This document shows, in pieces, positions 25,714 through 35,300 of a stretch of DNA of 36,852 nt. The stretch's first letter is position 1. The number at the start of each line of letters is the position of its first letter. A program made the translations under genes and the position numbers. Source of the stretch: Muribaculaceae bacterium (lineage in GTDB: Bacteria; Bacteroidota; Bacteroidia; Bacteroidales; Muribaculaceae); the NCBI GenBank assembly GCA_022509185.1, contig JAFLTS010000020.1, positions 1 through 36,852 on the forward strand, read 5' to 3'. A model generated the notes under the pieces. It did no database searches. It saw nothing but the letters and a program-made list of their open reading frames with translations, and was not told where the DNA came from.

Positions 25714-25735
25714 TATAAAATTATATCTTCTTTAT

Positions 25736-26392
25736 ATGAGTGTTTCATGTAACAGGATCGCTTTCCTGTTTGATCTGGATGGCGTTATTATTGATAGTGA
25801 AAAGGAATACACAAAAATATGGAACACCATAGAAAAAGAATTTCCTACAGGTATACCCGAATTTCCAAAAGTAATTAAAGGCACTACTCTTACAAACATA
25901 TTAAATACTTATTATTCCGATTCAATTATTAGAAACAAGGTGAAAAACAGACTGCATGAATTAGAAGAAAATATGCATTATGAATATCTTCCTCATGCAA
26001 AAGAATTTCTAATAGAATTGAAAAAAAGAAATTTACCATGTGCCTTAGTCACGAGTAGTGATAATAAGAAAATGTCACATCTTCGTGAAGAAATACCTGA
26101 ATTAGAAAGTTATTTTAATTATATAGTAACCGGGAATATAATAAAAAAATCAAAACCGGATCCGGAGGGTTATTTAATTGCAGCAGAACATTTATACGCT
26201 AAACCACAAAATTGCGTTGTATTTGAAGATTCTCTTCAAGGAGTAATAGCTGGGAAAACCTCCGGTAGTTATGTCGTTGGAATTTGTGGCACTATTTCAC
26301 CTGAAATTCTAAGGCCCTATTGCCATACTTTAATTAACCACTTTAAAGAATTAGACCTTGAAGACCTAATCCTGAAATTAAATGAACAATGA
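25736..26392 (+). CDS. HAD-superfamily hydrolase, beta-phosphoglucomutase-like subfamily
   Basis: This 218-aa HAD phosphatase or phosphomutase has all four motifs. Motif I is LFDLDGVIID, with nucleophile Asp13 and acid/base Asp15. Motif II is the Ser/Thr of ALVTSSDNKK. Motif III is the Lys of KKSKPDPEGY. Motif IV is VVFEDSLQGV. A helical cap lies between motifs I and II (about 20-85), as in subfamily IA. It probably dephosphorylates a sugar phosphate or other small phosphoester; the substrate is not predictable. It is the first gene of a rightward operon and overlaps rarA by 4 nt (ATGA). Confidence 0.88.
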   Translation: MSVSCNRIAFLFDLDGVIIDSEKEYTKIWNTIEKEFPTGIPEFPKVIKGTTLTNILNTYYSDSIIRNKVKNRLHELEENMHYEYLPHAKEFLIELKKRNLPCALVTSSDNKKMSHLREEIPELESYFNYIVTGNIIKKSKPDPEGYLIAAEHLYAKPQNCVVFEDSLQGVIAGKTSGSYVVGICGTISPEILRPYCHTLINHFKELDLEDLILKLNEQ

Positions 26393-27678
26393 GTAACAAT
26401 AATATTCCGTTAGCTGAAAGACTCAGGCCGGTTTCTTTAAATGATTATATCGGACAGGAACAACTGGTAGGAGAAAATGGAATTATCAAAAAAATGATTG
26501 AGGCAGGCCGGGTAAATTCCTTTATTTTATGGGGGCCTCCTGGAGTCGGCAAAACCACTCTTGCTATGATAATAGCAAAAGCTATATATGCACCTTTTTA
26601 CACTTTGAGTGCTGTATCAGCCGGTGTTAAAGAAGTTAGGGAGGTAATTGATAAATGTAGAAACGATATTCACGGTTTATTTACTAAATCAAGACCTGTA
26701 CTTTTTATTGATGAAATCCATAGATTTAGCAAATCTCAACAGGATTCACTCTTAGGAGCTGTAGAACAAGGCATAGTAACTTTAATTGGAGCTACTACAG
26801 AAAATCCATCTTTTGAAGTTATTCGTCCTCTTTTATCAAGATGTCAGGTTTATACTTTAAAACCTCTTGATACCTCAGATCTTGAAACCCTGATGAAAAG
26901 GGCTATAAAAGAAGATCCGATCTTGAAAAAGAGAGTTTTTAATATTAAGCAAACAAATGCCCTCTTTAGATTTGCCGGTGGCGATGCGCGAAAATTACTA
27001 AATATTATAGATCTTCTTGAACAGGCCACTCAAGATGATAAAGAAATAGTTATTTCTGATCAAGAAGTAACAGAAATTTTGCAAGAAAATATTGCATCCT
27101 ATGATAAAAACGGAGAACTTCATTATGATATAATATCTGCCTTCATAAAATCTGTAAGAGGAAGTGACCCGGATGCAGCAATTTATTGGTTAGCACGAAT
27201 GGTTGCCGGTGGTGAAGACCCTGAATTCATTGCACGCCGTCTAGTGATACTTGCCGCCGAAGATATAGGCCTTGCAAATCCAAATGCTCTTTTATTGGCG
27301 AATGCCACTTTCGATGCATTAAAAAAAATAGGTTGGCCTGAGGGCAGAATTATATTGGCTGAATGTACTATTTATCTAGCTACTTCCCCAAAAAGTAATT
27401 CTTCATATATGGCCATTGACAGAGCTTTACAAGAAGTGAATAAAAGCGGAAATCTTGATGTGCCATTACATCTACGTAATGCTCCGACAAAACTTATGGC
27501 CGACCTTGGATATCATAAAGGATATAAATATGCCCATGATTATGAAAATCAGTATGTGGAGCAACAATATCTTCCGGACACTATAGATAATATGAAATTC
27601 TGGTATCCCAACGATAACAACCATGAACGGAAAATGGCCGAATATTTGAATAATATTAAACCTAATAAAAATGATTAA
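26389..27678 (+). CDS. rarA: Replication-associated recombination protein A (RarA/MgsA AAA+ ATPase)
   Basis: RarA is a clamp-loader-like AAA+ ATPase that acts at stalled replication forks and on single-strand DNA gaps. The 429 aa contain the family start PLAERLRPVSLNDYIGQE, Walker A GPPGVGKTTLA (49-59), Walker B LFIDEIHRF (106-114), and a sensor 1 region LIGATTENPSFEV. An arginine-finger segment SRCQVYTLKPL follows. The C-terminal tetramerisation half is typical, with KSVRGSDPDAAIYWLARM and AAEDIGLANPNAL. Translation is coupled at both ends: 4 nt overlap with the HAD gene and 8 nt with the aldo/keto reductase gene. Confidence 0.95.
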   Translation: MSNNNIPLAERLRPVSLNDYIGQEQLVGENGIIKKMIEAGRVNSFILWGPPGVGKTTLAMIIAKAIYAPFYTLSAVSAGVKEVREVIDKCRNDIHGLFTKSRPVLFIDEIHRFSKSQQDSLLGAVEQGIVTLIGATTENPSFEVIRPLLSRCQVYTLKPLDTSDLETLMKRAIKEDPILKKRVFNIKQTNALFRFAGGDARKLLNIIDLLEQATQDDKEIVISDQEVTEILQENIASYDKNGELHYDIISAFIKSVRGSDPDAAIYWLARMVAGGEDPEFIARRLVILAAEDIGLANPNALLLANATFDALKKIGWPEGRIILAECTIYLATSPKSNSSYMAIDRALQEVNKSGNLDVPLHLRNAPTKLMADLGYHKGYKYAHDYENQYVEQQYLPDTIDNMKFWYPNDNNHERKMAEYLNNIKPNKND

Positions 27679-28675
27679 AAATTATTATTATCCTTCTTTA
27701 GAACGCTATGAGGGTAAAATGCCTTATAGACGATGTGGAAGAAGTGGAATTCTTCTGCCGGCTATTTCCTTAGGATTATGGCATAATTTCGGAGGTGTGG
27801 ATACTTTAAAAAATTCAACCGAAATGATTCATTATGCTTTTGATAACGGCATAACGCATTTTGACTTAGCCAACAATTACGGCCCACCATATGGAAGCGC
27901 TGAAGAAACCTTCGGGATAATAATGAAAAATTCAATGAAGCCTTATAGGGATGAAATGTTTATTTCAACCAAGGCCGGACATGATATGTGGGATGGTCCT
28001 TATGGAGAATGGGGTTCAAGGAAACATTTAATCAGTAGTCTCGACCAAAGTCTGAAAAGAATGAACCTTGATTATGTGGATATTTTTTATTCTCATAGAT
28101 ATGATCCTCTTACTCCAATTGAAGAGACTCTTCAGGCCCTTACGGATATAGTAAGAAGCGGGAAAGCCCTATATGTAGGAATTTCTAAATATCCACCTGA
28201 AGCAGCAAAATTTGCATACAATTATTTAAAAGAAAATAAAACCCCTTGCCTTCTTTATCAAGGTAAGTATAATATTTTCGATCGTGAACCAGCCACTACA
28301 GGAATATTAAACGATTGTGTGGAAAATGGAGTTGGGTTCATCGCTTTCTCCCCATTGGCGCAGGGATTGCTAACTGATAGGTATATGCATGGAATTCCTG
28401 AAGATTCGAGAGTTGGACGCGGAGGTTATCTAAAGAAAGAAGCTCTTACAGAATCTGTTTTAAGCAAAATCATTAGTCTTAATGAAATAGCAGCTCAAAG
28501 AAATCAATCTTTAGCTCAAATGGCTGTGGCATGGCTTTTAAACGACTCAAGAGTCACAAGTGTCATAGTCGGATCAAGTTCCGTTAAGCAACTGGAAAAT
28601 AATATTGGGGCAGTAAAAAATATCAATTTTACACAGGAAGAAATAGATAAAATTAATTTCATAATTAAAGAATAA
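27671..28675 (+). CDS. Aldo/keto reductase, YghZ-like
   Basis: This 334-aa NADPH-dependent aldo/keto reductase is of the YghZ (L-glyceraldehyde 3-phosphate reductase) group. The catalytic tetrad is visible: Asp65 and Tyr70 in FDLANNYGPPYG, the Lys of ISTKAGHDMWDGPYGEWGSR, and the His of IFYSHRYDP. The cofactor-binding C-terminal part has FSPLAQGLLTDRY and SVIVGSSSVKQLENN. The YGEWGSRKHL segment is characteristic of YghZ-like members and not of generic family members. It may detoxify methylglyoxal or reduce glyceraldehyde phosphate. It is followed by the M48 gene after 3 nt. Confidence 0.92.
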   Translation: MIKNYYYPSLERYEGKMPYRRCGRSGILLPAISLGLWHNFGGVDTLKNSTEMIHYAFDNGITHFDLANNYGPPYGSAEETFGIIMKNSMKPYRDEMFISTKAGHDMWDGPYGEWGSRKHLISSLDQSLKRMNLDYVDIFYSHRYDPLTPIEETLQALTDIVRSGKALYVGISKYPPEAAKFAYNYLKENKTPCLLYQGKYNIFDREPATTGILNDCVENGVGFIAFSPLAQGLLTDRYMHGIPEDSRVGRGGYLKKEALTESVLSKIISLNEIAAQRNQSLAQMAVAWLLNDSRVTSVIVGSSSVKQLENNIGAVKNINFTQEEIDKINFIIKE

Positions 28676-28678
28676 GAT

Positions 28679-29488
28679 ATGAAAATTAAAAAATTAAATT
28701 TAATCCTTGCAATAGCATTAGTTTTCTCCGGTCTATCAAATTTTGAAGCTGGTGCAAAGATTCAACTTGATAAACTTGTAAGTGGAGCAAAAAAAGCTGT
28801 ATCTGCGGCTACGCTATCGGATAATGATATTAAGGCTTATGTACATGAGTATGTGATTTATTCCGATTCAATAAACACTATTGCTCCTGAAGACAGTGAA
28901 TATACGGTGCGACTAATTAATCTCACGGATGGTTTGAAAGAAATTGACGGTACTCCATTGAATTTCAAGGTTTACATTACGAATGATGTGAATGCCTTTG
29001 CATGTGCAGATGGAAGCGTAAGAGTTTATTCAGGACTAATGGATCTTATGAATGATGAAGAAGTGCTAGGAGTTATAGGACATGAAGTTGGTCATGTAGC
29101 CCATAAAGATACTAAAAATGCCATGAAACAAGCTCTTATTAATTCTGCCTTATTCGACGGTATTGGCGCTACCGGGGAAGTGGCATCAAAGCTAACGGAT
29201 TCCCAATTAGGTGTAATTTCACAAAGTCTTCTTAATTCCAAATATTCCAGAAAGCAGGAAAGCAATGCGGATGATTATGGTTATGACTTCTTGAAAAGTA
29301 ATGGAAAAAACCCGTGGGCAATGGCATTAGCTTTTGCAAAATTACAGGAATTAGAAAATGGAGCTCAAAGTTCCGCCTTAGCTAATATGTTTTCATCTCA
29401 TCCTCAAACCAAAGACAGAATAAGTCATATTGTGGAAAGATGTAAAAAAGATAATATCGAAGCCCCTGAAAATTGTAAATTAAAGTAA
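28679..29488 (+). CDS. M48-family zinc metalloprotease, exported
   Basis: This 269-aa protein has an N-terminal signal peptide (about 1-26, cleaved near EAGA), so it is periplasmic or envelope-located. There is no lipobox cysteine. The zinc site is HEVGH (135-139) within VIGHEVGHVAHKDT. The third ligand Glu lies in RKQESNADDYGYDF, about 55 residues later. The ending SSHPQTKDRISHI is common to M48B/YcaL-like proteases, which degrade misfolded outer-membrane proteins. There are no multiple membrane spans, so this is not HtpX. It is the last gene of its operon and is followed by a hairpin. Confidence 0.92.
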   Translation: MKIKKLNLILAIALVFSGLSNFEAGAKIQLDKLVSGAKKAVSAATLSDNDIKAYVHEYVIYSDSINTIAPEDSEYTVRLINLTDGLKEIDGTPLNFKVYITNDVNAFACADGSVRVYSGLMDLMNDEEVLGVIGHEVGHVAHKDTKNAMKQALINSALFDGIGATGEVASKLTDSQLGVISQSLLNSKYSRKQESNADDYGYDFLKSNGKNPWAMALAFAKLQELENGAQSSALANMFSSHPQTKDRISHIVERCKKDNIEAPENCKLK

Positions 29489-29503
29489 TTCAATTCTAAA
29501 CCA

Positions 29504-29543
29504 AATAAGAAATCCTGAAATAAAAATTTCAGGATTTCTTATT
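29504..29543 (+). terminator. Hairpin terminator of the HAD-rarA-AKR-M48 operon
   Basis: A perfect 18-bp stem (29504-29521 with 29526-29543) encloses AAAA, 15 nt past the M48 stop codon. The downstream tract (GTTAATT) is only weakly T-rich. It might also stop leftward read-through. Beyond it, 29544-29779 is AT-rich with no gene seen. Confidence 0.65.
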
Positions 29544-29779
29544 GTTAATTGATAATCTATAAGAATTAAAAATAAATGGATAGCTAAACTGATTCGTTGT
29601 TTTTATATATAGTAGAGCTATAAATACTTTAAATTTATTTGATACAAAAAATATTAATTATGCTATATTAAGATAAAAAGTTGATAAAACCTTTATTAAT
29701 CTTTAAGTAGAAATAGTCATTGAGGATTTCTCTTTCTGGGAATAATTTTTATTTCATTGAAATCCGTAGATAACAATCT

Positions 29780-30493
29780 TTATTCCTCTAAATAATAGAT
29801 AATAGAAGAAACAACTCTGATTTTCTTTATATAAGGTGTATATTGGTCTCTGTCTTCTATAGAAAACTGACCTTGAGAAGCAGTTTGAATTCGTCCCACC
29901 TTACTACCGGAATCTTCCGCAAACTTATCTGCTGCTTCCCTCGCATTTTTTGTTGCCTCAGCTATCATAGCCGGTTTTATAGTATTAAGATCAGTATATT
30001 CATATATTGTCTGATACTGATAATCTCCTGCCACAATCGCTATTCCTTCTTTTAGAAGCTGAGTCTGCTTTTTTATTAACTCGTTAACTTTTTCCACTTT
30101 TGAAGAGGTAACTACCATTACATTGGTAACATTATACCTATAGGGGTTTTGATTGTAAGAATATCTATCAGCCTGAAGATCTATCACAAGAGGAGGATTT
30201 ATAGATATTTCACTTTCTTCAATTCCATTATTTTTTAAGAATTGAAGAATCATGCGGTTAGTATTTTCCACATTATTATAGATAGTAGGCAAATCATTCC
30301 CCACTTCTTTGCTAACAATAGGCCATGTCACTTTATTAGCATTTACTTCCCTTTCACAAAGACCTCTAACCGATACCGTACGATTACTGTTCTTTATGTG
30401 AGTAAGACCATAACGTATCTCAAGGCCGAGGATTATTAAACCTATGCTTATAAAAATACCCAGAAGAAAAATATACAATTTACTTCTATCCAT
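29780..30493 (-). CDS. SIMPL-domain (DUF541) membrane-anchored protein
   Basis: This 237-aa protein has one N-terminal membrane segment (about residues 7-26, FLLGIFISIGLIILGL), with the remainder probably periplasmic. The SIMPL/DUF541 domain runs from about 37 to the end. It opens RTVSVRGLCEREVNANKVTW and includes VMVVTSSKVEKVNELI and the repeat-like AEATKNAREAADKFAEDSGSKVG. The family is widespread and structurally known, but its role is unclear; roles in oxidative stress and in signalling have been suggested. It is the last gene of the pheS operon, 30 nt after nth. Confidence 0.86.
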   Translation of the reverse strand: MDRSKLYIFLLGIFISIGLIILGLEIRYGLTHIKNSNRTVSVRGLCEREVNANKVTWPIVSKEVGNDLPTIYNNVENTNRMILQFLKNNGIEESEISINPPLVIDLQADRYSYNQNPYRYNVTNVMVVTSSKVEKVNELIKKQTQLLKEGIAIVAGDYQYQTIYEYTDLNTIKPAMIAEATKNAREAADKFAEDSGSKVGRIQTASQGQFSIEDRDQYTPYIKKIRVVSSIIYYLEE

Positions 30494-30523
30494 AATATCT
30501 TTATTTGATAGATGGAATTTAGA

Positions 30524-31228
30524 CTAATTTGTTTCTTTATCAGACTTTTTCAATTTTGTCTTAGTCTTAATTGTTTTATTAGATCTTTTAAGTTTATTAG
30601 ACTTAAATGTCTGGCAAACGTCTGTTAATCCACAATTATCACAATCAGGATTTCTTGATTTACACACATACCTTCCATGAAGAATTAACCAATGATGGGC
30701 AGTTGAGATTATTTCTTCAGGAAAATATTTTACCAGTGTCTTCTCTGTGGCTAAAGGTGTCTTTGAATTTGTGGTCAATCCCAACCTGTTACTAACTCTG
30801 AAAACATGAGTATCTACTGCCATTGCCGCTTTATTCCAAACTACAGCTAACATTACGTTAGCTGTTTTTCTTCCCACTCCCGGCAATTTCATTAAATTAT
30901 CTATATCCTCAGGCATGCAGTCATTGAACTCTTCATTAAGAATTTTTGCTGCCTTTATCAGATTACGCGTCTTATTGTTTGGGAAAGTCACACTCTTAAT
31001 AAAAGAATAAACATGTTCCTCCTTTGCTTCTGCCAATGATTTAGGATCAGGAAAGGCCTCAAAAAGTGCCGGAGTAACCATGTTAACCCGTTTATCCGTA
31101 CATTGAGCTGATAAGATTACTGCTAATAATAAATGAAAGGGAGAGTCATAGTTCAACTCAGTAGTTGGTGAAGGCATATTTTCTGAAAACCACTGGATTA
31201 TTCTTTGATATCTCTCTTTCTTAGTCAT
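30524..31228 (-). CDS. nth: Endonuclease III
   Basis: Endonuclease III is a bifunctional DNA glycosylase/AP lyase that removes oxidised pyrimidines in base excision repair. The 234 aa include the helix-hairpin-helix motif LPGVGRKTANV with catalytic Lys121, and the general base Asp139 in VDTHVFRVSNRLG. The C-terminal [4Fe-4S] ligands are Cys189, 196, 199 and 205 with the classic C-x6-C-x2-C-x5-C spacing. An extra basic tail (about 25 residues rich in Lys/Thr) extends past the cluster and may add DNA affinity. The gene lies 9 nt after pheS. Confidence 0.95.
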   Translation of the reverse strand: MTKKERYQRIIQWFSENMPSPTTELNYDSPFHLLLAVILSAQCTDKRVNMVTPALFEAFPDPKSLAEAKEEHVYSFIKSVTFPNNKTRNLIKAAKILNEEFNDCMPEDIDNLMKLPGVGRKTANVMLAVVWNKAAMAVDTHVFRVSNRLGLTTNSKTPLATEKTLVKYFPEEIISTAHHWLILHGRYVCKSRNPDCDNCGLTDVCQTFKSNKLKRSNKTIKTKTKLKKSDKETN

Positions 31229-31237
31229 TTTATTCTT

Positions 31238-32263
31238 TTATCTGGCTGATTCAAATTCTGCGAGGAATCTCACATCATTCTCGCTAAACATTCTAAGATC
31301 TTTTACCTTATATTTAAGGTTTGTGATTCTTTCAATTCCTAAGCCAAATGCATATCCTGAATAAATCTTAGGATCAATTCCACAGGCCTCCAAAACATTA
31401 GGGTCTACCATTCCACAGCCTAAAATCTCAACCCAACCAGTCTGTTTACAGAAAGGACAACCTTCTCCTCCACAAATATCACAACTGATATCCATCTCGG
31501 CTGAGGGTTCAGTAAATGGGAAGTAAGACGGTCTCAGTCGAATCTTTGTCTCCGCCCCGAATAATTGTTTCGCAAAATTCAATAAAACCTGTTTCAAATC
31601 CGCAAAAGAAACCTGTTTATCAATATATAATCCCTCTATCTGATGGAAAAAACAATGTGCACGTGCTGATATTGCTTCGTTCCTGTAAACTCTACCCGGA
31701 CAAACTATTCTAATGGGAGGTCTCATCCTTTCCATTGTTCTTGTTTGAACAGAAGAAGTATGTGTTCTTAACAATACATCAATGGGATTTCTTAAAATAA
31801 AGAAAGTGTCTTGCATATCTCGAGCCGGATGATCTGCAGGGAAATTTAAGGATGAAAAAACATGCCAGTCATCTTCTATCTCCGGACCTTCGGCAACTGT
31901 AAATCCCATATCAGAAAAGATTTTCAAGATATCATTCCTTATAATTGATATGGGATGGCGACTGCCTATAGGAAAAGAAGTAGCGCTTCTTGTCAGATCT
32001 ATAGATGAAAAATCAACGTTAGAGGAAGACTCTGCACTTTCCTTAAGAGAATTAAATCTTTCTGTAATATATACTTTCAATTGATTTAAGGCTTGTCCCA
32101 ATGTTTTTTTCTGATCATTGGGAACCTCCCGGAATTCCTCCATCAGTTGGTTTAGAATACCTTTCTTACTTAAATATTTTATACGGAATTCTTCTACCTT
32201 AGCCTGGGTGTCAGCTTTAAACTCATTAACCTCACCTCTAAGAGCTTCGATTTTATCTAACAT
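31238..32263 (-). CDS. pheS: Phenylalanyl-tRNA synthetase, alpha subunit
   Basis: This is the catalytic alpha subunit of the (alpha-beta)2 class II synthetase that charges tRNA-Phe. The 341 aa comprise an N-terminal coiled coil (about 1-85), motif 1 around GSRHPISIIRNDILKIF, and motif 2 with CPGRVYRNEAISARAHCFFHQ in two stretches. A cysteine pair region, CDICGGEGCPFC, precedes GWVEILGCGMVDPNVL, and motif 3 is GYAFGLGIERITNLKY. pheT is not adjacent, which is common in Bacteroidota. It is the first gene of the pheS-nth-SIMPL operon. Confidence 0.96.
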   Translation of the reverse strand: MLDKIEALRGEVNEFKADTQAKVEEFRIKYLSKKGILNQLMEEFREVPNDQKKTLGQALNQLKVYITERFNSLKESAESSSNVDFSSIDLTRSATSFPIGSRHPISIIRNDILKIFSDMGFTVAEGPEIEDDWHVFSSLNFPADHPARDMQDTFFILRNPIDVLLRTHTSSVQTRTMERMRPPIRIVCPGRVYRNEAISARAHCFFHQIEGLYIDKQVSFADLKQVLLNFAKQLFGAETKIRLRPSYFPFTEPSAEMDISCDICGGEGCPFCKQTGWVEILGCGMVDPNVLEACGIDPKIYSGYAFGLGIERITNLKYKVKDLRMFSENDVRFLAEFESAR

Positions 32264-32287
32264 CTTATTATATTATAAATTTTGCTA

Positions 32288-32319
32288 CAAAATTAGCATA
32301 AAAACAGAAATTTAACAAA
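32288..32319 (-). promoter_or_regulatory. Bacteroidota-type promoter of the pheS operon
   Basis: On the minus strand TTTG (complement of 32316-32319), 20 bp, then TAATTTTG (complement of 32288-32295). The predicted start near 32282 leaves about 19 nt of leader. That is too short for a peptide attenuator or T-box. Confidence 0.68.
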
Positions 32320-32341
32320 ACTCTTTCATCTTCGCAGATAA

Positions 32342-32380
32342 TAAAAAAAGACAGAGTAGAAAGGGTTTTCTACTCTGTCT
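32342..32380 (-). terminator. Intrinsic terminator of the rpoB-rpoC operon
   Basis: A 14-bp perfect stem (32349-32362 with 32367-32380) has a 4-nt loop. On the minus strand it is followed directly by a run of T (complement of the A-run 32342-32348). It lies 16 nt past the rpoC stop codon. Confidence 0.88.
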
Positions 32381-32396
32381 CGCCATTATTGTGTTT

Positions 32397-35300
32397 TTAT
32401 TTTCCTTCAATGATCTCTTCCTCTATAATCACTTCTTCCGGGTTATCTGTGAGTTGCAAAGCGGCATATTCGTCTTTATTAGCTACAACTAATTTATTGT
32501 ATTCTCTCAAGCCTGTGCCTGCTGGGATTAAGTGTCCGCAAATCACATTTTCCTTCATACCTTCCAGATTATCTGTCTTTCCTTGGATTGCTGCCTCATT
32601 TAAAACTTTGGTAGTCTCTTGGAAAGAAGCTGCAGACATGAAACTTGAAGTCTGAAGAGCAGCCCGGGTAATACCTTGAAGTATCTGTTCAGATGTAGCG
32701 GGCACCGCATCTCTTACTTCCATCACTTTAAGGTCTTTCCTCTTCAATGCTGAGTTTTCATCACGAAGTTTTCTTACGGTAATTATCTGACCATTTTCAT
32801 AAGTGGTGGAATCACCTTTATCTGTTATAACTTTTTTACCCCAGATGTTATCATTTTCTTCCATAAATTCCACTTTGTCCACTACCTGTTGTTCCAGGAA
32901 TTTAGTGTCGCCTGGGTCAAGGATGTTTACCTTTCTCATCATCTGCCTTACAATCACTTCAAAATGCTTGTCGTTTATCTTTACGCCTTGCATTCGGTAG
33001 ACATCTTGCACTTCATTCACAATGTAATCCTGAACTGCTGTCGGGCCCTTGATATTCAAGATGTCTGCGGGGGTAATGAGTCCATCAGACAGCGGTGTTC
33101 CGGCTCTTACAAAGTCATTTTCCTGCACAAGTATCTGTTTAGATAGAGGCACAAGATAGGTTTTAACTTCACCTAATTTAGATGTAACGGTAATCTCACG
33201 GTTACCTCTCTTGATCTTTCCAAATTTTACCTCACCGTCAATTTCACTAACCACTGCCGGATTGCTCGGATTACGGGCTTCAAACAGCTCAGTGACACGA
33301 GGCAAACCTCCTGTGATATCACCTGCACTACCGGCCGAACGAGGTATCTTAACGAATACTTCTCCTGGAGTGAGGACATCTCCTTCATTAATCAAAAGAT
33401 GAGCTCCTACCGGCAAAGAATATGTTCTCAGAAGATTACCAGCTTCATCAAAGAATTGCGCTGATGGAACTTTGGCCCTGTCTTTCGATTCAATTATAAT
33501 TTTTTCACTCAGATTAGTGCCTTCGTCACTTTCAGTATGGAAAGTAATACCCTCTTCCATATTCTCGAAATGAACTCTTCCTCCTTCCTCAGATACTATG
33601 ACTGCATTAAAGGGGTCCCATTCGCAAATCATTTCTCCCACTTTCACCTCATCTCCATCTTTATAATATAGTTTGGAACCGTAAGGTATATTGGCTGTGG
33701 TCAAAACTATTCCTGACTTAGGTTCAATGATACGCATTTCAGCAAGACGTCCTACAACAACATCTACATTGTCCTTGTTCTTTACTGTTCTGAGTTCATC
33801 TATTTCCAATTTTCCATCGTAACGGGAAGTAACATCTTTAACGGCTGCAACATTACTAGCAACACCACCCACGTGGAATGTACGCAAGGTAAGCTGTGTT
33901 CCGGGTTCACCAATCGACTGTGCTGCAATTACGCCAACTGCCTCTCCTTTCTGCACCATTCTATGGTTGGATAGATTTCTTCCATAACACTTGGCACATA
34001 CTCCTTTCTTGGATTCACATGTTAAGACAGAACGTATTTCAACTGATTCAATCGGTGATTTCTCAATTCTTTCAGCGATAGCTTCTGTTATCTCCTCCCC
34101 GGCATGCACAATGACATCATTGGGGTTAAATGGATCTACTATATCATGTACGGAAACTCGTCCGAGAATTCTTTCACTTAATGAAGCTACAACTTCTTCA
34201 TTATTTTTTATTTCCCGACATTCTAACCCACGAAGTGTTCCGCAATCGTCTTCAGTAATAATCACATCATGTGCAACATCCACAAGACGACGTGTTAAAT
34301 AACCGGCGTCAGCAGTCTTAAGAGCAGTATCAGCAAGACCTTTACGAGCACCGTGAGTTGATATAAAGTATTCAAGCACGGATAATCCTTCCTTGAAGTT
34401 AGCAAGGATAGGATTTTCAATAATCTGACCACCTTCCGCTCCTGCTTTTTGAGGTTTAGCCATAAGGCCACGCATACCTGAAAGCTGACGAATCTGATCT
34501 TTGGAACCACGGGCTCCGGAATCAAGCATCATGTAAACTGAATTGAAGCCTTGTTGATCCTCTTCCATTTCTTTCATCAGAGTATCGGCAACCCTCTTGT
34601 TCACATGAGTCCAAATATCAATCACCTGATTATAACGGTCTTTATCACCAATAAGACCCATTTGGTAATTGGCCAGAACTTCTTCTACCTGAGCATTACC
34701 CTCAGCCACGTATTCCTCTTTTTTGTCGGGTATAATAACATCTCCAAGGTTGAAAGACAAACCTCCTCTAAATGCCATTTTATAACCTAGGTTCTTGATA
34801 TCATCCAGGAATTGTGCTGATCGAGTCACACCACATGCCTTAATAACTTTTCCGATAATTGTACGCAGTGATTTTTTTGAGATAATTTCATTAACATACC
34901 CGATCTCTTCCGGAACATATTGATTAAAAAGTACTCGGCCTACAGATGTATCTTTTAGTAATTTCTTATAATGGTTGCCATTTTCATCAACATCATCAAC
35001 CAATACAGTTACAGGGGCATGTAAAGTAACCTTACCTTCGTTATACGCGATCTCTGCCTCTTCAGGACCATAGAATACGCTTCCTTCTCCTTTATCTCCC
35101 TTTCTAAGTTTAGTTATGTAATAAAGGCCAAGTACCATATCTTGAGAAGGCACGGTAATAGGAGCACCATTAGCAGGATTAAGGATATTATGAGCTCCCA
35201 ACATTAACATCTGGGCCTCAAGGATAGCTTCATTTCCTAAAGGAAGATGTACAGCCATCTGGTCTCCGTCGAAGTCAGCGTTAAAAGCTGTACAAGCCAG

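Noticed and set aside
29724..29765. GGATTTC/GAAATCC repeat as terminator of the SIMPL gene
   Set aside because: The stem is only 7 bp with a 28-nt loop and no T-run follows on the minus strand.
32264..32287. Attenuator or T-box leader for pheS
   Set aside because: The predicted leader is about 19 nt, too short for either.
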